Below are positions 1-7,180 of a stretch of 11,456 nt of DNA, in pieces. The DNA is taken from positions 1 through 11,456 of the forward strand of contig JAPOON010000790.1 in assembly GCA_026713405.1 (NCBI GenBank), written 5' to 3'. Under the pieces are notes generated by a model. That model made no database searches, was not told the DNA's origin, and saw only the letters and a program-made list of their open reading frames with translations. This DNA is from Gammaproteobacteria bacterium. GTDB taxonomy: Bacteria > Pseudomonadota > Gammaproteobacteria > Pseudomonadales > Azotimanducaceae_A. The translations under genes and the position numbers were made by a program. Each line of letters starts with the position of its first letter. Position 1 is the first letter of the stretch.

Positions 1-1219
1 GAGCATCGGTACGCTCTCCGCGCAGGAATGGATCGAGGTTCACGCCGTCCGGTGCGGGGTGGGATGCAGAGGGTGACACGCCGGCTGCGGCGAGAACCGT
101 TGCGGCTATGTCCAATGTCGACGCCGTGTGTTGAAAGGTGCTTCCGCTCGGCCATCTCGACGGCCACGACGCCGCGAACGGCACCCGGATGGCACCCTCG
201 TGGAACCCGCCGCCGCGCAGTCCACCGTTGTCCGCTGGCGGTGCCGCGGCCTGTTCGCCTGTCAGAAAGATCAGCGTCGCGTCCAGGATGCCGGCTGTGT
301 CGAGTGCATCGAGAAGGCGTCCGATGTTGCCGTCGAGGGCGTCGACCATTGCCAGGTAGGTTCGTCGGGAGGCGTCTTGAACGCCCGCGTATTTCGCCAG
401 CAGTTCGCGGGGCGCCTCCAGGGGCATTTGCGGCGCATTGAACGCCAGTTGCAGGAAGAACGGCGCAGCTCCGGAATCGTTCATGAAGTCGATGGCCTTG
501 TTCGTCAGGACATCCGTCAGGTAGCCGTCGAGGCGCACGTTGCGGTGGTTCTCGACGAGGGGAATGAGGTATTCGTCCGCCAGGGCGTTTGCATCCGTGT
601 GCCAGTAATCATGGCCCCGGCCGATGAACCCGAAGAAGTAGTCGAAGCCTCGCTTCAGCGGCACCCGGCTCTCTTCGGCCCCCAGGTGCCACTTGCCGAC
701 CAGTCCGGTGCGGTAGCCCGCCCGGCTCAGATGCCGTGCAATGGTCTGTTCCGAGGTCGGGAGTGCCTGTTCCGCATCGGGCCACGCGAGCGCGAGGTCT
801 TCCTCGAGCCCGAATCGGGCTGGATGCCGGCCGGTCAGGAGCCCGGCCCGAGCAGGGCTGGAACCCGACATCGACGTATAGGCGTTGGTGAAGACCGTGC
901 CTGCGGCGGCAAGCCGGTCGATGTTCGGTGTTTCGATGTCGATGGCTCCGTTGTAGCCGAGATCCGCCGTGCTCAACCCGTCGACCGTAATCACCACGAT
1001 GTTGGGCGCGTTGGCCGATGGTCCCGCATGCGCGGATGGTGCGCCGCCGATTGCAAGCGATGTCAGTGCCACCAGAAACGCGGCTTGCGCCGACGGAATC
1101 GAAGGAAGGCAGAGGCCGGTGGGCCGGAGTACGGAAAACCTCCTGTTCCCGGCATGGGAGCCGGCCGGGGAGCCGCGCTCGCGCCGCAGCAACCGGTGTG
1201 CTGAAGCCGTGGAGGCCAT
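1..1219 (-). CDS. Sulfatase (formylglycine, Ser-type motif), secreted, C-terminus beyond window
   Basis: Partial gene; 406 codons are visible before the left edge. It belongs to the type I sulfatase / alkaline phosphatase superfamily, whose members hydrolyse sulfate esters outside the cytoplasm. A signal-like hydrophobic stretch (residues 47-60) ends in AHA at 63-65, a likely cleavage site. The sulfatase fold follows: APNIVVITVDG (71-81), TPNIDRLAAAG (97-107), the modification motif SSPAR (120-124) and LLTGR, then GKWHLG (175-180), LIFLTG (316-321) and HEGAIRVP (340-347). Ser at 120 would need an anSME-type maturase; none is in the window. Several usual active-site residues differ: G81 for the second metal Asp, Q264 for the His of HxP, E322-Q323 for Asp-Asn, and G338 for the Lys of RGGKG. 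The ATG at 1219 is the first start after an in-frame TAA, but it leaves an unusually long N-region of about 46 residues. Family is secure; activity is doubtful. Confidence 0.85.
   Translation of the reverse strand, partial: MASTASAHRLLRRERGSPAGSHAGNRRFSVLRPTGLCLPSIPSAQAAFLVALTSLAIGGAPSAHAGPSANAPNIVVITVDGLSTADLGYNGAIDIETPNIDRLAAAGTVFTNAYTSMSGSSPARAGLLTGRHPARFGLEEDLALAWPDAEQALPTSEQTIARHLSRAGYRTGLVGKWHLGAEESRVPLKRGFDYFFGFIGRGHDYWHTDANALADEYLIPLVENHRNVRLDGYLTDVLTNKAIDFMNDSGAAPFFLQLAFNAPQMPLEAPRELLAKYAGVQDASRRTYLAMVDALDGNIGRLLDALDTAGILDATLIFLTGEQAAAPPADNGGLRGGGFHEGAIRVPFAASWPSRWPSGSTFQHTASTLDIAATVLAAAGVSPSASHPAPDGVNLDPFLRGERTDA
1139..1144 (-). promoter_or_regulatory. Perfect Shine-Dalgarno inside the sulfatase N-region
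   Basis: Reading the minus strand, AGGAGG (1144-1139) is followed by TTTTCC and then an in-frame GTA codon (1132-1130, residue 30 of the sulfatase reading). Six nucleotides is a normal spacing. Starting there would give a signal peptide of about 36 residues instead of 65. GTA is not a standard start codon, so this is either coincidence, a former GTG/ATG start that mutated, or a base-call error. Confidence 0.3.
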
Positions 1220-1238
1220 GTCGTGATCTCGGGCAACG

Positions 1239-1334
1239 TCATTTGCTTAGACCCGTGATGTTGTGGATCGGTTCGATTTCGAACATCTCGGCGACAAACT
1301 TCTTCGCCGACTTCACGGCATCGCGGAAATCCAT
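1239..1334 (-). CDS. Small ORF, 31 aa, hypothetical, possible truncated gene
   Basis: An ATG at 1334 opens 31 codons ending in TGA at 1239-1241, 19 nt before the sulfatase ATG and in a different frame. GGAAA lies 4 nt upstream of the ATG as a possible ribosome binding site. The peptide starts MDFRDAVKSAKKFVAE and continues with an acidic stretch, FEIEPIHNITGLSK. It looks like the amphipathic N-terminal helix of small uncharacterised bacterial proteins that begin with a similar alternating Ala/Lys/Glu helix and go on to a beta-strand half. If so, this is a truncated copy, because the frame stops where the strands would begin. That resemblance is from memory and unverified. It could equally be a chance ORF or a short leader for the sulfatase. 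Confidence 0.35.
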   Translation of the reverse strand: MDFRDAVKSAKKFVAEMFEIEPIHNITGLSK

Positions 1335-1436
1335 GACGTTTCCGGATTGCTGCTTCACTCCGGAGTGTGTCGGCGTGAACGGCAATCGCGTCTGAGGCAA
1401 CAGTCGCAAGGGCCGGCAGCCGTCGGCACCGGGGCT

Positions 1437-2357
1437 TCACCCGTACAGGCCGGGTTCCCCTGGCGGACGCGTCTTGAACCTGCGGTGCAGCCACAGGTAC
1501 TGCTCCGGATGCCTGCGAATCTCCCCCTCCATCACCTGGTTGATCGTGCACGCATCCTGCTGATCATCACCACTCGGAAACCCCTCAATCGGCGCACCGA
1601 ACTCAATCGTCCAACACCGCTCCTCATAATCCCGATGATGACTCAGCATAACCACCGGCGACCCGTTCAACCCCGCAAACCGCCCCGTAGCCGTAATCGT
1701 AGCCGCCTCAACCCCAAAGAACGGCGCAAACACGGAATACTTCGCCCCATAATCCTGATCCGCCGCGTACCAAACAGCCCGCCCCGCTTTCAGCGCCTGC
1801 AGCACCGCCCGCGTATCCTGCCGCTCGATCACCCCCCGGTAATAATGCCGCCGCCCCCGCAACTGCACCCACTCCAGCACCGGGTTCTTGTTGTACCGAT
1901 ACATCACATCAATCCGCCCCAGATCCGCCAGCGCCTGGGAGATAATGTCCAGGCACCCGAAATGCGCCCCAAGCAGCACCACCCCCCGCCCTTGCGCCAT
2001 GGCCCCACGAAAGTGCTCCGCTCCCACAACCTTCATCCGCCCCCGCAGATCCCGCAGCGGATTCAACCAGGCAACGCAGAATTCCAGCACCCCGAGGGTC
2101 ACCGCCTCGAACACCCGCCGGGCCATCGCGGTGACCTCCGGCGCATCGAGTTCGGGAAAGCAGAGCCGCAGATTGGTCTCGGTAATCCGCCGCCGCCGGC
2201 CCCAGCAGCGGAAGGCAATCCGCCCGAGGTGCTTGCCCAGGGGAAACAGCATCCCCAGCGGCAGGCGCCCGATCACCCAGCCCACGCCCACCAGGCACCA
2301 GCTGGGCCACATCCTCGGCGATGCCAGGTGCGGGGGCTTGGGTTTTCCGGAGCCCAT
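1437..2357 (-). CDS. lpxL: Lipid A biosynthesis acyltransferase, LpxL/HtrB family
   Basis: A 306-residue inner-membrane acyltransferase that would transfer a fatty acyl chain from acyl-ACP onto Kdo-lipid A precursor. Length and layout match the family. There is a short basic N-terminus, one membrane-anchoring segment (about residues 20-40, rich in W/L/V/G), the basic ITETNLRLCFPEL region (58-70), the catalytic HX4D motif as H132...D137 (HFGCLD), the ADQDYG block in the middle, and a C-terminal EQYLWLHRRFKTRP segment typical of LpxL/LpxM proteins. The ATG at 2357 is preceded by GAGAGG at a workable distance. The gene is divergent from hldE, consistent with an LPS locus. Sequence alone cannot say whether it acts as LpxL (lauroyl type) or as a later acyltransferase such as LpxM or LpxP, so the symbol is the generic family one. 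Confidence 0.88.
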   Translation of the reverse strand: MGSGKPKPPHLASPRMWPSWCLVGVGWVIGRLPLGMLFPLGKHLGRIAFRCWGRRRRITETNLRLCFPELDAPEVTAMARRVFEAVTLGVLEFCVAWLNPLRDLRGRMKVVGAEHFRGAMAQGRGVVLLGAHFGCLDIISQALADLGRIDVMYRYNKNPVLEWVQLRGRRHYYRGVIERQDTRAVLQALKAGRAVWYAADQDYGAKYSVFAPFFGVEAATITATGRFAGLNGSPVVMLSHHRDYEERCWTIEFGAPIEGFPSGDDQQDACTINQVMEGEIRRHPEQYLWLHRRFKTRPPGEPGLYG

Positions 2358-2464
2358 GCTTCACCGCCTCTCACGCCAGCCCGCAAGGCGATTTCGGCAA
2401 GGCAGAAAGGTGTTTCGAAGGTGAGACATCGGCGGCGAAATCGCTCAAACGCGGTGGAGAAGCC

Positions 2465-2480
2465 CCCGGATTCTAGCAAC
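2465..2480 (-). promoter_or_regulatory. Predicted extended -10 promoter of the lipid A acyltransferase gene
   Basis: On the minus strand GTTGC precedes TAGAAT (2475-2470), giving an extended -10 of the form TGnTAGAAT, five of six matches to TATAAT. No good -35 box is visible at 16-18 nt, which extended -10 promoters tolerate. Transcription would begin near 2463, leaving a leader of about 105 nt before the ATG at 2357. The 16-nt block is identical, but for one base, to the one at 7176-7191. Confidence 0.45.
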
Positions 2481-2527
2481 TAACCCCTGTGATACCATCC
2501 GGCCCGAGCCGCCACAGGCCACCCGAA

Positions 2528-3967
2528 TTGAGGCACCTCCAGCTCCCGTCGCTCAAGAACCTGCACGTACTGGTCGTCGGCGATGTCATGCTCGACCGCT
2601 ACTGGCACGGCCCCACCCGCCGCGTCTCCCCGGAAGCCCCGGTGCCCGTCGTCGACGTGGAGCATACCGAAGACTGCCCCGGCGGCGCCGCCAACGTGGC
2701 CCTCAATGTCAGGAGCCTCGGCGCGCTGAGCACCCTTATTGGGTGCACGGGCGACGATGCCGTGGGCCAGGCCCTCAAGCACAAGCTCGATGCATCCGGC
2801 GTCTGCGACGACTTCCTCGTCAGCATCGATGCCCCCACCACCCTCAAGCTCCGCGTCGTCAGCCGCCAGCAGCAACTGCTGCGTACAGACTTCGAGGCGC
2901 CCACGTCGCCTTACCTCGCCCGCAGACTGGCAACGATGGTGCCGGGTCAACTCGAAGACGCCAACGCCCTGATCATCGCCGACTATGACAAGGGCGCCAT
3001 ACACGACCCGGCCCCCATCATCGACGCGGCCCGGCGGATCAACGTACCCGTTATCGTCGACCCCAAGGCCAAGCCGTTTCGCGCCTATGCCGGCGCCAGT
3101 GTGCTGAAGCCGAACGAGCGCGAATTCGCCGCCGCCACGGGCGAATGGCGCAACGAGGGCGAACTCGGCGAACGGGCCGTGGCGCTATGTGCTGAACTGG
3201 ATATCGGCGCGCTGGTAATCACCCACGGCGCCGGCGGCATGAGCGTCGCGACGGGCGAAGGCTGCCACCACCTGCCGGCACGCCCCGTTGAGGTCTTCGA
3301 CGTCACGGGGGCCGGCGACACCGCTGCCGCGGTGCTGGGCATCACCAGTGCCTTGGGCTGGCCTGCGCTGGACGGAGCGCGGCTGGCCAACATCGCCGGT
3401 TCCATCGCCGTCACCAAGGCCGGGACGGCGGCGGTCAGCGGCCCCGAACTGGCCCTGGCGGCGGGCCACGACAGCCAGGCCGACCGCGGCATCCTCACCC
3501 GCGGGCAGTTGGCCCTGGCTGCAAAAGCCGCGGCGGCCGCCGGCGAGAAGCTGGTATTCACCAACGGCTGTTTCGACATCCTGCACGCCGGCCACGTCCG
3601 CTACCTGGAGGAAGCCCGGGCATTGGGCGACCGCCTCATAGTAGCGGTGAACGACGATGCCTCGGTCGCGCGCCTCAAGGGCACGGGCCGCCCGGTCAAC
3701 GGCCTGGACCGCAGGCTGCGCGTACTCGCGGGCCTTCAGTCCGTGGATTGGGTGGTCGCTTTCGACGAAGACACGCCGGATGCGCTGCTCGAACTGCTGC
3801 GGCCGCACGTGCTGGCGAAGGGGGGCGATTACGAACCCCATGAAGTCGTGGGTGCGGATTTCGTCCGCTCTTACGGCGGTTCGGTGCGGGTGCTCGCCCA
3901 TGTCGAAGACTGCTCGACCACGGCGATTCTGGAGCAAATGAAGAGCCGCGGTTCACGCGGCGGCTGA
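2528..3967 (+). CDS. hldE: Bifunctional heptose 7-phosphate kinase / heptose 1-phosphate adenylyltransferase
   Basis: Cytoplasmic enzyme of ADP-heptose synthesis for the LPS inner core. It phosphorylates D-glycero-beta-D-manno-heptose 7-phosphate at C1, and after removal of the 7-phosphate by GmhB it adenylylates the product. Two domains are clear. The first is a PfkB/ribokinase kinase domain (about residues 1-320) with VVGDVMLDRYW near the start, GGAANVALN (52-60) and the catalytic DVTGAGDT (258-265). The second is a cytidylyltransferase-like domain with TNGCFDILHAGH (HxGH at 353-356), VAVNDD, and SRPVN/LKGGDY-type blocks. The TTG at 2528 gives 479 residues and places VVGD where E. coli HldE (477 residues) has it. 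A GTG at 2489 would add 13 poorly fitting residues and lies in the putative promoter region. Neither start has a strong ribosome binding site. Confidence 0.93.
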   Translation: MRHLQLPSLKNLHVLVVGDVMLDRYWHGPTRRVSPEAPVPVVDVEHTEDCPGGAANVALNVRSLGALSTLIGCTGDDAVGQALKHKLDASGVCDDFLVSIDAPTTLKLRVVSRQQQLLRTDFEAPTSPYLARRLATMVPGQLEDANALIIADYDKGAIHDPAPIIDAARRINVPVIVDPKAKPFRAYAGASVLKPNEREFAAATGEWRNEGELGERAVALCAELDIGALVITHGAGGMSVATGEGCHHLPARPVEVFDVTGAGDTAAAVLGITSALGWPALDGARLANIAGSIAVTKAGTAAVSGPELALAAGHDSQADRGILTRGQLALAAKAAAAAGEKLVFTNGCFDILHAGHVRYLEEARALGDRLIVAVNDDASVARLKGTGRPVNGLDRRLRVLAGLQSVDWVVAFDEDTPDALLELLRPHVLAKGGDYEPHEVVGADFVRSYGGSVRVLAHVEDCSTTAILEQMKSRGSRGG

Positions 3968-4063
3968 TTCTGTACCTCTTGTTCGCGGATCAGGCTGTCA
4001 AATGAGCCAAGTTTGCGCCCGGTCACTGCTTTTTCGTGGGGCCGGGGTGTCGTCCCGTTAGCC

Positions 4064-4837
4064 ATGCGCATCGTAAGCTGGAACGTCAACGGGTTGCGCG
4101 CCTGTGTCAGGAAAGGGTTTCTCAGCTTTCTGCACACCTCCGGCGCCGACATTATTGCGCTCCAGGAAGTGCGCGCATTCGAGCACCAGTTGGATGAAGC
4201 CACCCGCGCCCCGCAAGGCTGGCACACCAGCTTCTCCCCGGCGGAGCGCCCTGGCTACAGCGGCGTGGCCATCTATTCCCGCCGCCCGCCGGACCGGGTG
4301 GAAACCGCCCTGGGCCAGCATCGCTTCGATGCGGAGGGCCGCTTCATCATCGCCCGCTTCGGCAGGCTGTCGGTGGCTTCGGTCTCCTTCCCCAAGGGCA
4401 GCGGCCGCGACCGCGACAACAGCCGCGTGCCCTACAAGCTCGATTTCTACGCGGCGGTGTTCGACCGCATCCAGTCGCTGCGGCGCCGGGGTCCGGTATT
4501 TGTGATGGGCGACTACAACACGGCCCATGAAGCCATCGACCTGGCGCGGCCGAAGTCGAACAAAAAGACCAGCGGTTTCCTGCCGGAGGAGCGCGCGGAG
4601 TTCACGCGCTGGCTGGATGCCGGATGGGTCGATACGTTCCGCGCCCGTCACGCCGACGAGCCCGGCCACTATTCCTGGTGGCGGCAGTGGGGCGGCATGC
4701 GCGAGAAGAATGTGGGTTGGCGCATCGACTACGTGCTGGCTTCGCCGGGGGCGGCAAAGCGGGTTGAAAGTGCCTTCATCTGGCCCGAGGTGCTGGGTTC
4801 GGATCACTGCCCTGTGGGCGTCGACGTTTCAGTCTAA
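4064..4837 (+). CDS. xth: Exodeoxyribonuclease III / AP endonuclease family
   Basis: A 257-residue enzyme of the exonuclease-endonuclease-phosphatase superfamily, which cuts DNA at abasic sites and trims 3' ends in base excision repair. Catalytic blocks are all present: SWNVNG with N7, ALQEV with the metal-binding E35, YSGVAIYSR, GDYNTAH with D150 and N152, a KNVGWRIDYVLAS block, and the terminal GSDHCPV with D247-H248. The ATG at 4064 starts exactly at the conserved RIVSWNVNG strand. An upstream in-frame TTG at 4013 would add 17 unrelated residues and was rejected. The gene follows hldE on the same strand after 96 nt, so co-transcription is possible. The length fits the ExoA/XthA type, and the exact subfamily (XthA1 or XthA2/ExoA) is not resolved. 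Confidence 0.92.
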   Translation: MRIVSWNVNGLRACVRKGFLSFLHTSGADIIALQEVRAFEHQLDEATRAPQGWHTSFSPAERPGYSGVAIYSRRPPDRVETALGQHRFDAEGRFIIARFGRLSVASVSFPKGSGRDRDNSRVPYKLDFYAAVFDRIQSLRRRGPVFVMGDYNTAHEAIDLARPKSNKKTSGFLPEERAEFTRWLDAGWVDTFRARHADEPGHYSWWRQWGGMREKNVGWRIDYVLASPGAAKRVESAFIWPEVLGSDHCPVGVDVSV

Positions 4838-4925
4838 GCCCTGACTACAGGCCATAACCAACTACCCATGGATGCGGGCTGGAGTTGATCCACGCCAGTC
4901 GGGCGGCATGCGCGCAGGATTCACG

Positions 4926-5198
4926 CTATGCGGTATCGATGCTGACGGAGTGGCCGCACTTCAGGGCGAAGGCGACCAGCGTATCGAGTCGAAACGACGA
5001 GAAATCTCCTTTCATCAGCGTACTTACGCGTCGTTGTGAAATTCCGAGCATTCCCGCAACCTCTCGTTGCCTCAGCTCGTTCGATCTGATGTATTCCGTG
5101 ATTTCGTGCATCAGTTCCGACCGAAGCTTGTACAGTTCCCGGTTCACGGGATCGCCTTCGATAGCGTCCCACGCACTTTCAGTTTTTTCGTTGCTCAT
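4926..5198 (-). CDS. XRE-family helix-turn-helix protein, HigA-like (antitoxin-type)
   Basis: A 90-residue DNA-binding protein. An acidic N-terminal part (TESAWDAIEGDP, 6-17) precedes helices and a helix-turn-helix around residues 44-62 (QREVAGMLGISQRRVSTLMKG). A tail, FRLDTLVAFALKCGHSVSID, follows. This arrangement, with the Trp-Asp-x-Ile/Leu start and the Leu-Asp-x-Leu after the HTH, is that of HigA2/PF13744-type XRE proteins, which are often antitoxins or small autoregulators. Its ATG overlaps the aldo/keto reductase stop as ATGA, so it is translationally coupled as the last gene of a three-gene operon. No RelE/HigB-like toxin ORF is visible upstream or downstream. A role in regulating its own operon is an inference. 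The family call is confident; the antitoxin label is not. Confidence 0.85.
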   Translation of the reverse strand: MSNEKTESAWDAIEGDPVNRELYKLRSELMHEITEYIRSNELRQREVAGMLGISQRRVSTLMKGDFSSFRLDTLVAFALKCGHSVSIDTA

Positions 5199-5956
5199 TC
5201 TGAGTCAGCCACGATTCCAGCGTTCGTTTCGAGATGCTGCGGATGCAGGGTGCCTACGACAACGCTGCTTACGCCTGGATGCCGGGCCGCCAGGCGCAGT
5301 GCCTGCGGAGCTTCCCGCCCACCGGCCAGCGCCTTCTTTACCAGTACGCCGCATCTTTGCTTTCCCGCTTGTTCGATAACCTGTGCTTCAGACATTTCTG
5401 TCGGGTTCAGCGTCGCCATGATGACGTCCGCTTGCTGTTCCAGTGCCGTCCGCGCTCCGGTCGGCGACTTGTGCGAAATGCCGGCGGCGCGGATCAGACC
5501 CTGCTCCTTAAGATGCTTCAGACAGTCCAAAGTTCCTCTTTCGGTCAGTATCCGCTCATCGTTTCCGTCCGAATGGATCAGCACCACGTCCAGCCAGTCG
5601 GTGCCCAGACGCCGCAGCGAGCGGTGCACGCTCATGGTCGTATGTTCGGGGCTGAAGTCGTGGCTCGACCGTATGCCGTCGAATTCCTCGCCCACCTTGG
5701 TGACCACCACCCAGCGTTGCCGCTGCCCCGCGAGCAATTCGCCCAGGCGTTCCTCGCTCGTGCCGTAAGCCGGGGCCGTGTCGATGAGATTGATGCCCAG
5801 CGACTGCGCCTTGTCGACCAGGCGCCTCGCTTCCCGCAAGGTGGGCAGGCGGAACGGACGGGCGTAGTCGACGCCACTGTCGCGGCCCAGCTTGACAGTG
5901 CCGAGGCCCAGTACGGACACGTCGATACCGGTAGCGCCGAGTGGCCGGTACTCCAT
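5195..5956 (-). CDS. Aldo/keto reductase
   Basis: A 253-residue NAD(P)H-dependent oxidoreductase with the TIM-barrel AKR fold. The full catalytic tetrad is visible: D59 (LIDTAPAYG), Y64, K87 (VVTKVGE) and H128 (VVLIHSDG). The start MEYRPLGATGIDVSVLGLGTVKLG is the canonical AKR N-terminus, which fixes the ATG at 5956. Upstream in-frame codons belong to the preceding gene's territory. The substrate cannot be told; the protein is at the short end of the family (usual lengths about 270-330). It is the middle gene of an operon: its ATG shares one base with the stop codon of the FAD oxidoreductase (TGATG), and its own stop overlaps the HTH start (ATGA). This suggests the two redox enzymes act together or are needed in fixed ratio. 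Confidence 0.9.
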   Translation of the reverse strand: MEYRPLGATGIDVSVLGLGTVKLGRDSGVDYARPFRLPTLREARRLVDKAQSLGINLIDTAPAYGTSEERLGELLAGQRQRWVVVTKVGEEFDGIRSSHDFSPEHTTMSVHRSLRRLGTDWLDVVLIHSDGNDERILTERGTLDCLKHLKEQGLIRAAGISHKSPTGARTALEQQADVIMATLNPTEMSEAQVIEQAGKQRCGVLVKKALAGGREAPQALRLAARHPGVSSVVVGTLHPQHLETNAGIVADSE

Positions 5957-7131
5957 CACGCGCCCCAGGGCGTCCGCCCGACGGCGGCGGGTTGCAGGGT
6001 CAACGGGCCGGGCGACGGGTGTTCTGGCGGCGGCAGCAGGCCAAGCACCCGGTCCCCAAGATCGGGCGCCAGGGTGAGCTTGGTGGGCCAGCAGACGATG
6101 CAGGGACCCGAGGCTTCCGCGAAGGCGTGGTCGGGCCGAAGGCCCGCCGGCTGACAGGGTTCCGCCCGATCGATCCGCCAGGTTTCGAACGTGGCGAGGC
6201 TCCAGTCCATCCAGGGAAAGCAGGTCTCGAGTTCCAGCCTTGCCTGATTGCGCTGGTCCTCTGCACTGCTGCAAACCCCATCCGTGGCAAGCTGCCCGCC
6301 GAGGTGCCAGAGCAGGCCGCTTCGAGCCGATTCACCGCCGTCGCGGTGAGTGGTGATCGTCAACCGAGGCTCGGCACGCCCGGCGCCGGCCAGCCAATGA
6401 CCGTACAGCGGCAGCAGATGCGGGTGACGCGCGACTACCTGGTGCAGCGGACGGCGCTGCATGGCGATGCTGGACACGCCCAGCCCTTCGATCAGTGCCT
6501 CGTTGCCGGCGCCGGCCGCCAGGATCAGCCGATTGGCAGACAAGTTGCAATCCGCCAACCGCACCTGCACGTCCCCGTCCAGCGTACAGGCATCGGCAGT
6601 CATCGAGTGCCGGTAGATGTTGCCGGAACCGAGCGTGGCGAGGCGTTCGACCAGCGCCGATGTATCCAGCACGAAGTCCTCCAGGCGGTAAACCGGCCCC
6701 CGAAAGGCATCGTCTCGAAGTGCCTCGGGATGGTCGTGCCGGTCGAGCAACTCCACTCGGCCATGAAGCGCTTTGCTCGCGAAGAACGCCGCCAGCCGGC
6801 CGAGGGCGCCCCCGCCGGCAAAAAGATGGAAGCGGTCGCACAAGGGCTCGAGCCCGCGAAGATTGACCTCGCCGGTGCCTCTCAGGCAGGCACGCCAGCG
6901 GCCGGGGGCTTGGCTCAGGGCTTCACTGGCGGGCGTGAGAGCGCCGCCCAACGCGTACTTCATCCCTCCGTGAACGATCCCTTGGGACGAAAGCGTCTGC
7001 CCCCCGCCCAGACGCTCGGCTTCGAGCAGCACGGCGCTGTAGCCTTTCGAGCGCAGTACGTTCAGCAGCCAGAGACCTGCTATGCCGCCGCCGGCGATCA
7101 CGGTATCGACTTTGACAGTGTTGCTGGGCAT
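5956..7131 (-). CDS. FAD-dependent oxidoreductase, DAO family
   Basis: A 391-residue flavoprotein of the D-amino-acid oxidase / glycerol-3-phosphate dehydrogenase superfamily. The Rossmann dinucleotide motif is VIAGGGIAGL (11-20), followed by an acidic residue ending strand two (LLEAE) and a QTLSSQGIVHGG segment. The second segment resembles the FAD-contacting loop of L-2-hydroxyglutarate and glycerol-3-phosphate dehydrogenases. A later ANRLILAAGAGNE strand is the usual second FAD-binding block. The substrate is unknown. The ATG at 7131 begins MPSNTVKVD, just before the first strand, with AAGG very close upstream. An ATG at 7155 would add eight residues and lies only 6 nt from the leader hairpin. 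It is the first gene of the overlapping trio with the aldo/keto reductase and the HTH protein. Confidence 0.85.
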   Translation of the reverse strand: MPSNTVKVDTVIAGGGIAGLWLLNVLRSKGYSAVLLEAERLGGGQTLSSQGIVHGGMKYALGGALTPASEALSQAPGRWRACLRGTGEVNLRGLEPLCDRFHLFAGGGALGRLAAFFASKALHGRVELLDRHDHPEALRDDAFRGPVYRLEDFVLDTSALVERLATLGSGNIYRHSMTADACTLDGDVQVRLADCNLSANRLILAAGAGNEALIEGLGVSSIAMQRRPLHQVVARHPHLLPLYGHWLAGAGRAEPRLTITTHRDGGESARSGLLWHLGGQLATDGVCSSAEDQRNQARLELETCFPWMDWSLATFETWRIDRAEPCQPAGLRPDHAFAEASGPCIVCWPTKLTLAPDLGDRVLGLLPPPEHPSPGPLTLQPAAVGRTPWGA

Positions 7132-7161
7132 CGCCTTGCCGGGGTGGCGCCGCATGAACGG

Positions 7162-7180
7162 CCGGGTTGGTGAAACCCGG
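7162..7180 (-). other. Stem-loop at the 5' end of the redox operon transcript
   Basis: CCGGGTT and AACCCGG form a perfect 7-bp stem around a 5-nt loop. It lies directly downstream of the predicted -10 box and upstream of both candidate starts of the FAD oxidoreductase. If transcription starts near 7174, the hairpin would straddle or just follow the start point. It could stabilise the 5' end, but no poly-U tract follows, so it is not a terminator for that direction. Confidence 0.4.

Noticed and set aside
128..1204. Plus-strand open frame (358 codons) at the left end
   Set aside because: Shadow of the minus-strand sulfatase, which has clear family motifs in order.
1263..2483. Long plus-strand open frame (406 codons), rich in Pro, Arg, His and Gln
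   Set aside because: Antisense to the lipid A acyltransferase, whose motifs and length are intact. The composition is that of a GC-rich shadow frame.
4838..4925. Possible terminator or RNA gene between the convergent xth and HTH genes
   Set aside because: Only weak interrupted pairings are present and no T-rich tail; nothing can be supported.
5941..7173. Long plus-strand open frame (410 codons)
   Set aside because: Antisense to the FAD oxidoreductase, with no recognisable domain.
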